Assembly (NCBI RefSeq): GCF_050753345.1
Contig: NZ_JBLZFX010000022.1
Coordinates: forward strand, 7,717 to 71,716
Direction: 5' to 3'
DNA from: Alkalinema pantanalense
Lineage (GTDB): Bacteria > Cyanobacteriota > Cyanobacteriia > Leptolyngbyales > Leptolyngbyaceae
DNA length: 64,000 bases
Within the stretch, counting starts at the first letter, position 1; the number at the start of each line of letters is the position of its first letter. The notes below the pieces were generated by a model. That model did no database searches, had not been told where the DNA came from, and saw only the letters and a list, made by a program, of their open reading frames with translations. The translations under genes and the position numbers were made by a program. Shown piece by piece: positions 54,195 to 63,874 of the stretch.

Positions 54195-55043
54195 ATGAGA
54201 AAGCTAATCCGAGGGTTTCAAGAGTTCCAATCGAACTATTTTGAAGAAAAGCGTGACCTGTTCGAACAACTCGCCCACGGGCAGCATCCACGGGTTCTGT
54301 TCATCACCTGCTCGGACTCTCGGATTGCACCCAATATCATGCTCAATACGGATCCGGGTGAGTTATTTGTGATCCGGAATGCGGGCAATCTGATGCCTCC
54401 CTTTGGGGCGGCGAATGGCGGTGAAGGGGCTTCTTTGGAATATGCGATTCACGCCCTGAATATTGACCAAATTATTGTCTGTGGCCACAACCACTGTGGG
54501 GCTATGAAGGGTCTACTCAAGCTCAACCAGCTTCAGGAAGAGATGCCCCTAGTCTATGATTGGCTGAAACATGCTGAAGCGACGCGACGCCTGCTGAAGG
54601 AAAATTACAGTCAGTATGAGGGCGAGGAACTGCTGGATATCGCCGTGGCAGAAAACGTGCTGACGCAGATCGAGAATTTGAAAACCTATCCCGTCGTACG
54701 ATCGCGGCTGCATCAAGGTAAGTTGCAGATCTACGGTTGGATCTACGAGATCGAGTCCGGTGAAATTTTGGCCTACGATCCCGATACGAACGAGTTCAAA
54801 GCGCCCCAATCGATGTTGTATCCGGAAGACAAGCCCCAGGTGGAAGTGCGTCCTGGGAAGTTTGTCTACACCAGTGCGCCGCCCGTCTCCCCAGAAGCCC
54901 AGCATCATGCTGCGACTACTGCACCGTCCAATGGTAAATCCCAGCAGTCCAGCAGCAGCCAGTTGGATAACTATCTCAGTGCACCTTGGTTATTACCTGA
55001 CCAGGCCGATCGGATTTATCGCGGTTCCGCTAACCACCGATAA
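54195..55043 (+). CDS. ccaA: Beta-class carbonic anhydrase, carboxysomal CcaA type
   Basis: 282 residues from ATG 54195 (MRKLIRGFQEF, the family N-terminus). The zinc ligands C39, H98 and C101 and the D41-R43 dyad (CSDSR) occupy the same numbering I know for Synechocystis CcaA. The C-terminal extension (about 205-282), low complexity with Ser/Gln, ends with DQADRIYRGSANHR, similar to the CcaA tail. It supplies CO2 to Rubisco inside beta-carboxysomes. ccm genes are not in the window. Confidence 0.95.
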   Translation: MRKLIRGFQEFQSNYFEEKRDLFEQLAHGQHPRVLFITCSDSRIAPNIMLNTDPGELFVIRNAGNLMPPFGAANGGEGASLEYAIHALNIDQIIVCGHNHCGAMKGLLKLNQLQEEMPLVYDWLKHAEATRRLLKENYSQYEGEELLDIAVAENVLTQIENLKTYPVVRSRLHQGKLQIYGWIYEIESGEILAYDPDTNEFKAPQSMLYPEDKPQVEVRPGKFVYTSAPPVSPEAQHHAATTAPSNGKSQQSSSSQLDNYLSAPWLLPDQADRIYRGSANHR

Positions 55044-55150
55044 GACGCGCTGCGGGAAATAGGGGTGAACTGATCGATCGAGTTGCATAATTTCCCAAAA
55101 AGCCTCCTAGCGATCGGTTGTATCAGGTATCTTGTGTCGTCCCCCCTACT

Positions 55151-56713
55151 ATGCAGACTTTCCCTCTCCGTTCCCGATGCGATGAATCTCACTTAGGCGA
55201 TCAACTAGGCGATCAACTAGGCGATCAACTAGGCGATCAACTAGGCGGTCAACCTAGCCCAAGTTGCATGCCCGGTTCTACACCCGGTTCTATACCCAGT
55301 TCCAAGGTTGTAGAAAGCCCCTCAACGGTGGAGAGTTCCGATCGGGAAATTTTTTCCTGGGCCGCTGCAAAAAAAATCGCTGATGATGTGGTCTTTAGCG
55401 ACAATGGAAGACATATCAGTGATATCGAAATCAAGGTTCTTCAAGGGGCCTGGGAGGGTAAAACCTATAACGAAATGGCCCTAACCTATGGGTACAGCGT
55501 TGAGTATTTAAACAAAGATGTGGGGAACAAACTCTGGCGTAAACTCTCCGACAGTTTGGCGGAACCGGTGACGAAGAGAAATTTTAAGGAAGCTTTACAT
55601 AGAGCTTGGATTGGAACCCAGAACTGCCCGCCAACGGTGCTCTCCTCAGGCGATCGCATGGACGATCGAAGGAACGCTCAGCGGTTGGATGCAATGACTA
55701 TTTCGTTTCCAGAAGGCGCGATCGCCCTGGAATCCCCGCTGTATCTAGAACGATCCCAGGTGGAGCAACGGTGTTATGATGCGATCGCTCAGCCCGCTGC
55801 CCTGCTACGCATCAAAGCCCCCAAGCTGATGGGAAAAACATCTCTCATCCACCGAATTCTGGCTCAGGCGTCTCAGCAGGATTACCAGACGGTGTATCTT
55901 GACCTGGGCAGTTGCGATCGCAGGGTTTTAACGCAGTTGGATACGTTTCTGCGCTGGTTTTGTCTAATGGTGGGGCGACAGCTTAATTTAGACAATCGGT
56001 TACCAGAATATTGGGATACGGAAATTTTAGGCAGTAATGACAATTGCACCGTGTATTTTGAAGAATATCTACTGCCTCAAATCGCGACTCAGCTCGTTTT
56101 AGCGCTAGATAATCTCGATCGATTATTTATCCACACTGAAGTGGTAGAAGATTTTCTCGGTATGTTACGAAGTTGGCACGAAAAGGGGCGCGTTTCTCCC
56201 CTCTGGCAGCAATTACGACTGACGATCGCCCATTCTACGGAAGTGTATATTCCCCTCGACATTAACCAATCTCCATTCAATGCAGGGATTCCCATTGAGC
56301 TACCGGAATTTCATGGGGAGCAGGTTCAAGCCTTGGCTGATTTGCATGGCTTAGATTGGAATGCTGCTGAATGTGCCCAACTGATGGAAATGGTCGGTGG
56401 GCATCCCTATCTAGTGCGGCTGGCGCTATATTATGCCAAAGTTCGATCGCTCTCAGTCACGCAAATTGTCCAATCAGCGTCAACGGAATCCGGTATCTAC
56501 TGCGATCATTTGCGGCGATATTTGGAAATACTTCAGCAGGTTCCCGATCTTGCCCAAGCGTTAATGCGAGTGGTAAATGTAGCGGAACCCGTTGAACTCG
56601 ATCCCATGCAAATTTATAAATTGCATAGTATGGGATTAATCCATCGCAGGGATAATCATGTTGTACCTCAGTGCCAGCTCTATCAAAAATATTTTTCTCG
56701 GGTCTTGATGTGA
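55151..56713 (+). CDS. vMAP-type HTH domain fused to AAA_35-like ATPase
   Basis: 520 residues from ATG 55151 (a TTG at 55118 is in frame). A low-complexity N-terminus holds a 4-residue repeat LGDQ in five copies and Ser/Pro-rich sequence (about 1-65). A small HTH domain follows (about 85-155: LQGAWEGKTYNEMALTYGYS and NKLWRKLSDSLAEPVTKRNF), the N-terminal type of vWA-MoxR-associated proteins. Then an AAA_35-like ATPase: P-loop APKLMGKTSLI (223-233), Walker B LVLALDNLDRLF, and PLLDINQSP-like VYIPLDINQSPFNAGIPIEL with GGHPYLVRLAL. The architecture is found in cyanobacterial multidomain signalling or defence-type ATPases. No effector domain is attached. Confidence 0.85.
   Translation: MQTFPLRSRCDESHLGDQLGDQLGDQLGDQLGGQPSPSCMPGSTPGSIPSSKVVESPSTVESSDREIFSWAAAKKIADDVVFSDNGRHISDIEIKVLQGAWEGKTYNEMALTYGYSVEYLNKDVGNKLWRKLSDSLAEPVTKRNFKEALHRAWIGTQNCPPTVLSSGDRMDDRRNAQRLDAMTISFPEGAIALESPLYLERSQVEQRCYDAIAQPAALLRIKAPKLMGKTSLIHRILAQASQQDYQTVYLDLGSCDRRVLTQLDTFLRWFCLMVGRQLNLDNRLPEYWDTEILGSNDNCTVYFEEYLLPQIATQLVLALDNLDRLFIHTEVVEDFLGMLRSWHEKGRVSPLWQQLRLTIAHSTEVYIPLDINQSPFNAGIPIELPEFHGEQVQALADLHGLDWNAAECAQLMEMVGGHPYLVRLALYYAKVRSLSVTQIVQSASTESGIYCDHLRRYLEILQQVPDLAQALMRVVNVAEPVELDPMQIYKLHSMGLIHRRDNHVVPQCQLYQKYFSRVLM
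55193..55252 (+). repeat. 12-bp coding tandem repeat (five LGDQ units)
   Basis: CTAGGCGATCAA in five consecutive copies (55193-55252), the first and last with one change each (TTAGGC and GGCGGT). In frame it encodes LGDQ, with the fifth copy giving LGGQ. Confidence 0.95.
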
Positions 56714-56841
56714 TTGGTCAGTTTGCCCCATGGGCTGCTCGCTACACCATCTGATTTACAGTTCTACCGATCGGCGGTATTACGTTTGCAATATGACCGA
56801 TCGGTAATGCGATTACCTACGAACCGCTATTTACGAAATTG

Positions 56842-58731
56842 CTATTTGCGAATGATGCTAGCCAATGTGCTCGCTAGATTGCCAGGGCCAAGCTCATCCT
56901 TTTCAGGATCATCTTTATCCAGGTTAATTTGTTGATTGGAAAGCACTGAAATTACCAGTCCTTCATTGAAGTAGACCCGCAGGTGAGATTGTGCACCATT
57001 TTGTGCGCCACTAAAGGAAAGTGTCGTCTTCCAAAGTTCTTCGCGCTTTTGCTGCGATAGAAGCGAGCCATCACTCAACCTAGCGCCAAACAGTGCTAAA
57101 TCAACACTGGATGCAATCATGCCACCCCCTGGGCCTTTCCAACTGATGTTGTCCCAAGCCGCAGGAACGTTGGCATCATTAATATCATCCTTGGTTTTAT
57201 ACAACGTAGCGCGTTCTGGATGCGGCTGACTGAGGACTTCCAACTGGAGTGTCGGAAGATTTAAGCCCTTGGCCAATTCCCGATCGATCAGCGTGGCAAA
57301 GGAGACTTTAGCGGCGCTTTCCATGGTTGCCCCTAAGATTGTATATCCATGGGTGCTGTAACAGCTTTTGGTACCCGGTGAAAACATTAGGGGATCATCC
57401 CGGAATAGGGCGGTGGCAGCGGTGGCGGTGGCATACTGGGTCGAGCTAGAGTCCTTCCAGTCAGAGTTATTGGGCACAATGCAATCTTTGCGCTGACTAC
57501 CGCGATAATGGCGAATTCCTGCTTGGTGTTTGAACAGTTGGCGCACAGTATGGGTGTGATGTTTAGGCAGTGTGGGAACGTACGTCCGGCTAGCTTGATC
57601 GAGATCCAGCCGTCCCTGTTCCACCAACCGCATCATTAGTGCTGCGGTAATGGGTTTGCTGACCGAAGCAAGGCGAAAGACGGTACCTGCATGGGCTACC
57701 TTTTGTTTGGCGATATCGGCATAACCAAAACCACGGGTATACACCAGTTTGCCGTTCTGCGCGATCGCGACGCTCATCCCAGGAACTTTAAATTTATCTT
57801 GATAGGCTTCGATCGCATTGTCGATCGCGTTTTTAGGTGCCCAATTGGCTCGATCGTTGTTCTGCCGCCAGACGCCTGCATAACGGGTTCCTTGAGGGGT
57901 GGCATAGGCTTCAAAATCAACTAAGCGATAGCCTTCATCGTTATAGGTTTTCCACCAGTTACCAAATTCATTCGCTGTCAGGTCTCGCCGTGTTTTCCAG
58001 CCACGGCCATTATTTTTCACCCAAATCGCAGCATATTGCTGTTGCCCATTACGTTGGTAAGATTCAAAGTCTAAAACTCGATAGCCTTGCTGACTGAGTG
58101 TTTTAAACTTATCTGCATAAGTGGTTTCAGACATATCACGATTTTCTAGCCAATCTGTATTGTCTGTGTTTTTCACCCAAATGGCGGCATAGAGGGGTTG
58201 ATTTCCACTGCCATAGGCATCTAAACTAATCATGCGATAGCCTTGATCGCTATATTGCTTAAACCGTTGACCGAATTCGGCTCCATCCACATTGCGATAG
58301 GATACCCAATTTGTTTTTTCGACATTCTCAATCCAAACGCCAGCATAGAAGCGTTTTCCGTTGAGCGTATAGGCTTCCTGATCGATTAATCGATACCCTT
58401 TATCGCGATTTTCTTGCCATTTTTGCGAAAATTCATTGTCTGTCAAATCTCGTAAACTAATCCAGCCCCGTTGATCTGTATTTTTTTGCCAAATGGCTGA
58501 ATAGCTGGCTTTTCCATTGATCTCATCAACTTCTAAATCAACGATGCGATAACCGTCTGCTTTTTTCTGGTTGAAATAGGTATGGAATGCCTGACTGGAA
58601 TATCCACGAATTGAGGCCCAATCGATGCTGTTGGGATCGTCGATCGAGCTGGCTAGGGCACTGGGGGAAAAGGTTCCTAGGCATAGGAGATAACCTAGGG
58701 TAATTGCAGAAGCGATTGTACGTCGTTGCAT
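56842..58731 (-). CDS. Secreted serine beta-lactamase-fold hydrolase with five polyglycine-hydrolase-type repeats
   Basis: 629 residues from ATG 58731, which starts a signal peptide (MQRRTIASAITLGYLLCLGT, cleavage near LASS). Five repeats of about 50 residues (about 45-295) share F....K..GYR..D.E.Y..NG...YAA.W.... and match the structural repeat first seen in fungal polyglycine hydrolases. A beta-lactamase-fold domain (about 303-629) has S356-x-x-K359 (ASVSKP) and Y458 (CYSTHGY, where Asn often stands at the third place of the YxN motif). It probably hydrolyses a peptide or ester outside the cytoplasm. AGGAT precedes the start. The substrate is unknown. Confidence 0.85.
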   Translation of the reverse strand: MQRRTIASAITLGYLLCLGTFSPSALASSIDDPNSIDWASIRGYSSQAFHTYFNQKKADGYRIVDLEVDEINGKASYSAIWQKNTDQRGWISLRDLTDNEFSQKWQENRDKGYRLIDQEAYTLNGKRFYAGVWIENVEKTNWVSYRNVDGAEFGQRFKQYSDQGYRMISLDAYGSGNQPLYAAIWVKNTDNTDWLENRDMSETTYADKFKTLSQQGYRVLDFESYQRNGQQQYAAIWVKNNGRGWKTRRDLTANEFGNWWKTYNDEGYRLVDFEAYATPQGTRYAGVWRQNNDRANWAPKNAIDNAIEAYQDKFKVPGMSVAIAQNGKLVYTRGFGYADIAKQKVAHAGTVFRLASVSKPITAALMMRLVEQGRLDLDQASRTYVPTLPKHHTHTVRQLFKHQAGIRHYRGSQRKDCIVPNNSDWKDSSSTQYATATAATALFRDDPLMFSPGTKSCYSTHGYTILGATMESAAKVSFATLIDRELAKGLNLPTLQLEVLSQPHPERATLYKTKDDINDANVPAAWDNISWKGPGGGMIASSVDLALFGARLSDGSLLSQQKREELWKTTLSFSGAQNGAQSHLRVYFNEGLVISVLSNQQINLDKDDPEKDELGPGNLASTLASIIRK

Positions 58732-59008
58732 AGGAATAATCCTTGTAAAATGTAAATAAATCAAGTAATTTTGATTTTCAGATCAAGAAAGCGACCGATC
58801 TCAAGAAATCTCAGATTTCCCGATCGTGAAATTGCTAGGAAGACGATCGGGAAACGACTATATTTCAGACTATTCACGGTATCAGACTACTCTAGGTAAT
58901 AGGTTGAGGGTAGACTGAATATGTAAGTAAGCGATGCAGTAGAGATAGGTGATCGACAGCGATCATTGATCACTAGGTGTAATCGATATCGGGAATCGAG
59001 GCATGTCC

Positions 59009-59692
59009 TTATTTCTGGACTACTACTTCAATGGTTCTAGGATTCATTGAAACAATTCTGACTGCACCATACTTGGCTGGATTTCTGTCTGTTTTAAAGA
59101 CATAAATTTGCCCTGCTTGATAGTTTGGTTTAGTCGTGGTGGCTTGATCAAACCCGAGTTCATACACGAGACCCAAAATATTCGGGTTGTTTTGCGCGGC
59201 ATTTGCCAAATCTGTAACGGTCATACTTGATAGCTTAAAATGTGTCTCCTTCAAGGCATTGGCTTTGGTGAGTTGACTCACTTCACTGGTGGCCTTCAAG
59301 CCAAAGTACAACATAAAGTCAGCATTATCAGTATTTCCCCAGCTGGTGTTATTCAAAAAATCAATACTATTTACAGCACCAGTCACCGTACTGAAAATAC
59401 TTTGAACTTTCGTCCAATTGGTATCTGAAATCACGCCTCCAGTCCAAGTAATTCTCCAACCTTTGGCATTGGTAAAATTCTGTGTTGTCACATTAACCAC
59501 TGGCAAGGATTGATTATTTCCTGGATTTTGCTCAAAATCTGTGAGGGATGCAACTACTTGCCCGGCTATTGGCTGTGCGATAGATGTCGTAGTCGCAATG
59601 CTCTGCGCACTGGCCGCATGGGTGAGTCCTCCGATCGTAAGCAGGGTTCCGATCGCGAATAAGGAACGTTGAAATTGAGAAAAGCTAGCCAT
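59009..59692 (-). CDS. Secreted protein, family not recognised
   Basis: 227 residues. A signal peptide (LFAIGTLLTIGGLTHAASAQ, cleavage after about residue 30) precedes a soluble domain of mixed composition. I see WRITWTGGVISDTNWTKVQS, SSMTVTDLANAAQNNPNILG and a C-terminal beta-rich part (YGAVRIVSMNPRTIEVVVQ). The ribosome site AGGAG lies 8 nt before the ATG, so it is a real gene. No family known to me. It is on the same strand as, and 277 bp upstream of, the repeat-bearing hydrolase gene, so a separate promoter is likely. Confidence 0.75.
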   Translation of the reverse strand: MASFSQFQRSLFAIGTLLTIGGLTHAASAQSIATTTSIAQPIAGQVVASLTDFEQNPGNNQSLPVVNVTTQNFTNAKGWRITWTGGVISDTNWTKVQSIFSTVTGAVNSIDFLNNTSWGNTDNADFMLYFGLKATSEVSQLTKANALKETHFKLSSMTVTDLANAAQNNPNILGLVYELGFDQATTTKPNYQAGQIYVFKTDRNPAKYGAVRIVSMNPRTIEVVVQK

Positions 59693-60067
59693 ATTCAGTA
59701 CTCCTGGTTGTTATTAGTCAATAATTACAGAACACAGTTGGGATGAACTTTGGATGATTGGTGTTGACATCCGGTTTTGTCGTCTGTGTTTGATACCTAC
59801 CATTATTGAAAACCCTGCAGGAAATGCCTATAGGATCAAATCAGGATTCCAAAGGCGCAAAAACAAGGAGCAACACTAATGGCTGTCCTAGCTGGAAAAG
59901 GCAAAATAGGATTAAATCAGGTTGATCGGTCAAGGATCACGATTTCCGCATAGCAAAGTCAGGATAGCAAAGTCAGGTAATTCGCAGCGAACCCTGAACT
60001 TTTGAGAGGGTCATAGTATACTCAGAGGCAGCGTTGAGGCCAAATAACAGCGTTGAGGCCAAAAAAT
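59693..60067. other. Intergenic region upstream of the AAA-WD40 gene
   Basis: 375 bp between divergent genes. Contains two exact tandem copies of ATAGCAAAGTCAGG (59950-59963, 59964-59977) and two copies of CAGCGTTGAGGCCAAA (60029-60044, 60048-60063), the second ending 4 bp before the ATG of the next gene. No gene seen. Confidence 0.8.
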
Positions 60068-63000
60068 ATGGCTGAAATTCCCTTCAATCGCAACCGTTAC
60101 GATCGCCGCTGGGATTTGTATCAAGTGGGTGGCAGTTTGCCCAGTGATGCTCAGTGCTACGTCACGCGCCAAGCGGATCAGGAATTCTATAATCGTTTAA
60201 AAGCTAGCCAGTTCTGCTATGTGCTCAATGCTCGACAAATGGGGAAATCCAGTTTGCGAGTTCGGACAATGCAACGGTTACAAGCAGATGGAATAATTTG
60301 TGCCTTTATTGATCTAACAGGCATCGGCAAAGAAGACGTGACGCCGGAAAAATGGTATGCCGGAATTGTCAGTTCCCTCGTGAGCAGTTGTCATCTCAGT
60401 CATAAAGTGCAATGGCGATCGTGGTGGCGAGAGCATCGAGATATTTTATCTCCGGTGCAGCGATTGCATTTATTTATTGACCAAATTCTTTTGGTCGAAT
60501 TGCAGCAAAAAATTGTGATTTTTGTTGATGAAATCGATCGAGTCCTGAGTCAGAATTTTTCCTTAGATGACTTTTTCGCACTCATTCGCTTTTTCTACAA
60601 TCAACGGGCCGATAATCCAAACTATCAGCGCCTTACCTTTGCTTTGTTAGGTGTTGCGACGCCATCTGACTTAATTACGGATAAAACCCAAACGCCGTTT
60701 AACATTGGCCATGCGATCGCGCTGTCTGGCTTTCAATTAACCGAGGTTCAACCGCTGATCGACAGTTTAGCGGCACAAGTTGCTGACCCCAAAACGACGA
60801 TCGTCAATATCCTGGATTGGACAGGGGGGCAGCCCTTTCTGACCCAAAAGTTGTGCCAATTGATCGTAGAAATGGTGCAGGAAAGCGACGCTACCATCAT
60901 GCCGTCGCTCGTCTCAGTGGAACAGGTGGTGCAAACCCGCGTGATTAACAACTGGGAAGCCCAGGATGAACCCGAACATCTCAAAACCATTCGTGATCGG
61001 CTGTTAAGAAACCAATCCAAAGCAGGACAATTACTGGGAATTTATCAACAGGTTCTAGAACAGGGGGGCTTGCTAGCGGATGGTAGTCCGGAACAGACTG
61101 AATTACGTCTATCGGGGTTAGTCGTCCAGGAACAAGGCAGGCTACGGGTTTGCAACAAAATTTACCAGCGAATTTTCAACCTAGCGTGGATTGCGGTACA
61201 ACTTCAGAAACTCCGCCCCTATGCCGAGTCGTTGAATGCTTGGTTTGCTTCCCATTGCCAAGATGAATCCCGGTTATTACGAGGTCAGGCATTACAGGAT
61301 GCCTTGCAGTGGTCGTTAAATCAGCAACTGAGTGATGCGGATTATCGGTTTTTATCAGCGAGCCAAGATCTGGAAAATCGTACGGTACAACAGGCCCTCA
61401 TCGTGCAGGAGGAAGAAAGCCAGATTTTAGCAGAGGCTAACGATACGTTAGTGATGGCGCAAAAAACCGCTGAAGCAAAGTTAAATCAAGCGAAATATAA
61501 AGTTAAACGAATGACGATCGGAGGGGCGATCGTCATTACGATCATTTTTTTCATAGCGATAACATTGCTGCAAATGCTCACTCACAAAGCCCAGCGGGAA
61601 TTAGCAGAACAAGATATTTTTTTACAGGGAGTCTCGATCGAGGCTTTACTGGACGCCAATCCCTTTGCGGGAATGCTCCAAGCAGTAAAAGTGGCTCAAC
61701 GTCTGCAACAACTGGAAGCGACGGGCACAGTGAGTCAGTCTACTCAGTCACAAATTGCCACCACCCTGCGTAAAGCAATCTACACCACCCATGAATACAA
61801 CCAACTCCTCGGCCATCAAGATACTATTTATGGCTTGGGGTTTAGCCCTGACGGTCGGTTACTAGCCTCCGGTAGTGCAGACCATACGATTAAATTATGG
61901 AATCTGGAGGAGGGTACTGAGCAATTGACGCTTAAAGGCCATCATCAACAACTGTGGAGTGTGGAATTTAGTCCTGATGGCCAACTTCTCGCGTCCAGCA
62001 GTCGGGATGGCACGATTAAACTCTGGCGCGTTCAGGATGGTCAACTTTTAAAAACCTTAGTCGGCCATCAAACTTGGGTGAGGCAGGTACGATTTAGTCC
62101 ACGGGGAGACTGGCTGGCCTCCAGCGATTCTAAGGGACGCATCAAACTCTGGGCCATGCCGAGTGGTACGTTGATTCGCACGATTCAAGCCCATGGGCCT
62201 AATCACTGGGTAACGGATGTGAACATCAGTGCCGATGGGCAAACCTTGGCTTCCGCCAGTTCCGACAATTCGATTAAACTTTGGCGGGTGGCAGATGGCA
62301 CTCAGATTCATCACCTCAAAGGCCACCGAAACGATGTGAGAGCGGTTAGTTTTAGTCCTGATGGAAAACTGCTAGTGTCAGGTGGATCGGATGCTACCCT
62401 GCGGCTGTGGGCAGTGGAAACGGGGACGCTCCTGACAACGTGGGGCGATCATCGTGCCTCGATTTGGAGTGTTCAGTTTAGTCCCGATGGGAAAACGATC
62501 GCCTCCGCCAGTTCCGATAGCACGATTAAGTTATGGGATTTTAGCGAAATTAGTTTGGAACGGGCCGATCGCCCTCTCTCCACTGAAGTGGTAGATCTGC
62601 GATCGGAAAGTAAAACTCTACGCGGACATAGTGGCCGGGTGCTAACTGTGCGGTTTAGTCCCGATGGCAAGACGATCGCTTCGGGTGGGGTCGATCGGAT
62701 CGTGCGATTGTGGAAACTCTATCCCGGTAGACCGCGCACCTATGCTGTCTCGGATCAGGATTTAATCACCGTTAGTCTCAGCCCGGATGGAACGAAACTT
62801 GTGGCGGGTGGGGTCGATCGGGTTCTGCGGTTGTGGGATGTGAGCAACCAGCGATTGTTAAAAACGTTGCGAGATCATCAGCAAACGATTCGCAGTGTTC
62901 GCTTCAGTCCTGATGGTCAGACCATTGCTTCCAGTAGCTCCGATCGCACGATTAAATTATGGAATGCTGAGACAGGTACGTTGCTTAAAACGTTTACCGA

Positions 63001-63721
63001 TGGTAAAAATGCCTTTGGGAGTGTACGATTCACGGACGATGGCAGAACGCTCCTGACTTCTAATAATCGTGTAGTCAAGCAATGGAATTTAGAAAAAGGT
63101 CAAGTAATTCATACATTTAGTGATCATCCCAGCCATCGCTGTGGCATTGCGACGATCAATCCCAGCCCCGACAGTAAAACATTAGCTGTGGGTTGTCAAT
63201 TGGATGTGATTCAGCTATGGGAGATGGCAACTGGGCAACTCATTAAAACCCTAAGTGGCCATAGTGGCCATTCTTCTACCGTTAGTTTTAGTCCCGACGG
63301 GAAGTTGCTCGCTTCTGGAGGTACGGATAGTCTCGTTAAAATTTGGACTGTAGCTGAAGGAACATTAGTGAATTCGATGACAGGCCATTTGGATGATGTA
63401 CTGCGGGTGACCTTTAGCCCCGATGGGCAGTTGTTGGCTTCAGCCAGCCGCGATCGCACGATTCGTTTATGGAATGTAGCGGATGGTCAACTCGTCCAAG
63501 TGCTGGAAGGCCATCGTGCTGGCATTAATAGTCTCAGCTTTAGTGCTGATGGCCAATGGCTTGCCTCCGCAGCGTTTGACAATACGGTTAAACTTTGGGA
63601 GGTGCAGCTAGATAGGACTCGTCTGCTGCGATCGAGTTGTGACTGGTTGCAAGCCTATCTCGAACACCATTCCCAGGATCGGGGCACTAAAGCGTTTTGT
63701 CAGTCTTTACCCAACTCTTAA
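60068..63721 (+). CDS. AAA_35-type ATPase fused to a transmembrane segment and 14 WD40 repeats
   Basis: 1217 residues from ATG 60068. An AAA_35-like ATPase (about 20-400) has P-loop LNARQMGKSSLRV (53-65), Walker B IVIFVDEIDRVL and TGGQPFLTQKLC. A coiled region precedes one membrane span (about 481-503). After a helical linker come 14 WD40 repeats (about 575-1185; pattern GH...V..V.FSPDG..LAS.S.D.TIKLW), enough for two seven-bladed propellers. The tail has SSCDWLQAYLEHH. Repeats 8, 10 and 11 are the most diverged. Proteins of this build are frequent in cyanobacteria; functions are mostly unknown and may be signalling or scaffold. The same AAA type occurs in the gene at 55151. Confidence 0.92.
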   Translation: MAEIPFNRNRYDRRWDLYQVGGSLPSDAQCYVTRQADQEFYNRLKASQFCYVLNARQMGKSSLRVRTMQRLQADGIICAFIDLTGIGKEDVTPEKWYAGIVSSLVSSCHLSHKVQWRSWWREHRDILSPVQRLHLFIDQILLVELQQKIVIFVDEIDRVLSQNFSLDDFFALIRFFYNQRADNPNYQRLTFALLGVATPSDLITDKTQTPFNIGHAIALSGFQLTEVQPLIDSLAAQVADPKTTIVNILDWTGGQPFLTQKLCQLIVEMVQESDATIMPSLVSVEQVVQTRVINNWEAQDEPEHLKTIRDRLLRNQSKAGQLLGIYQQVLEQGGLLADGSPEQTELRLSGLVVQEQGRLRVCNKIYQRIFNLAWIAVQLQKLRPYAESLNAWFASHCQDESRLLRGQALQDALQWSLNQQLSDADYRFLSASQDLENRTVQQALIVQEEESQILAEANDTLVMAQKTAEAKLNQAKYKVKRMTIGGAIVITIIFFIAITLLQMLTHKAQRELAEQDIFLQGVSIEALLDANPFAGMLQAVKVAQRLQQLEATGTVSQSTQSQIATTLRKAIYTTHEYNQLLGHQDTIYGLGFSPDGRLLASGSADHTIKLWNLEEGTEQLTLKGHHQQLWSVEFSPDGQLLASSSRDGTIKLWRVQDGQLLKTLVGHQTWVRQVRFSPRGDWLASSDSKGRIKLWAMPSGTLIRTIQAHGPNHWVTDVNISADGQTLASASSDNSIKLWRVADGTQIHHLKGHRNDVRAVSFSPDGKLLVSGGSDATLRLWAVETGTLLTTWGDHRASIWSVQFSPDGKTIASASSDSTIKLWDFSEISLERADRPLSTEVVDLRSESKTLRGHSGRVLTVRFSPDGKTIASGGVDRIVRLWKLYPGRPRTYAVSDQDLITVSLSPDGTKLVAGGVDRVLRLWDVSNQRLLKTLRDHQQTIRSVRFSPDGQTIASSSSDRTIKLWNAETGTLLKTFTDGKNAFGSVRFTDDGRTLLTSNNRVVKQWNLEKGQVIHTFSDHPSHRCGIATINPSPDSKTLAVGCQLDVIQLWEMATGQLIKTLSGHSGHSSTVSFSPDGKLLASGGTDSLVKIWTVAEGTLVNSMTGHLDDVLRVTFSPDGQLLASASRDRTIRLWNVADGQLVQVLEGHRAGINSLSFSADGQWLASAAFDNTVKLWEVQLDRTRLLRSSCDWLQAYLEHHSQDRGTKAFCQSLPNS

Positions 63722-63874
63722 TACCCAGAGTAAACCCCTAGAGTAAACTGTGGAAATGATCGCTGAGTGCAGTAGTCAGGAACTTTCTGAGTCAGTGTTG
63801 GCGTTGTTGCATGAAGGGGGGTTGCGGAAGGGTAGAGGCATGGTAAGTTTCAGTTACCACACAAAAACCAAGCC

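Noticed and set aside
55193..55252. Regularly spaced identical 12-mers suggesting a CRISPR array
   Set aside because: The units are contiguous with no spacers and in frame within a coding region, so they are a coding tandem repeat. No CRISPR array or cas gene was seen in the window.
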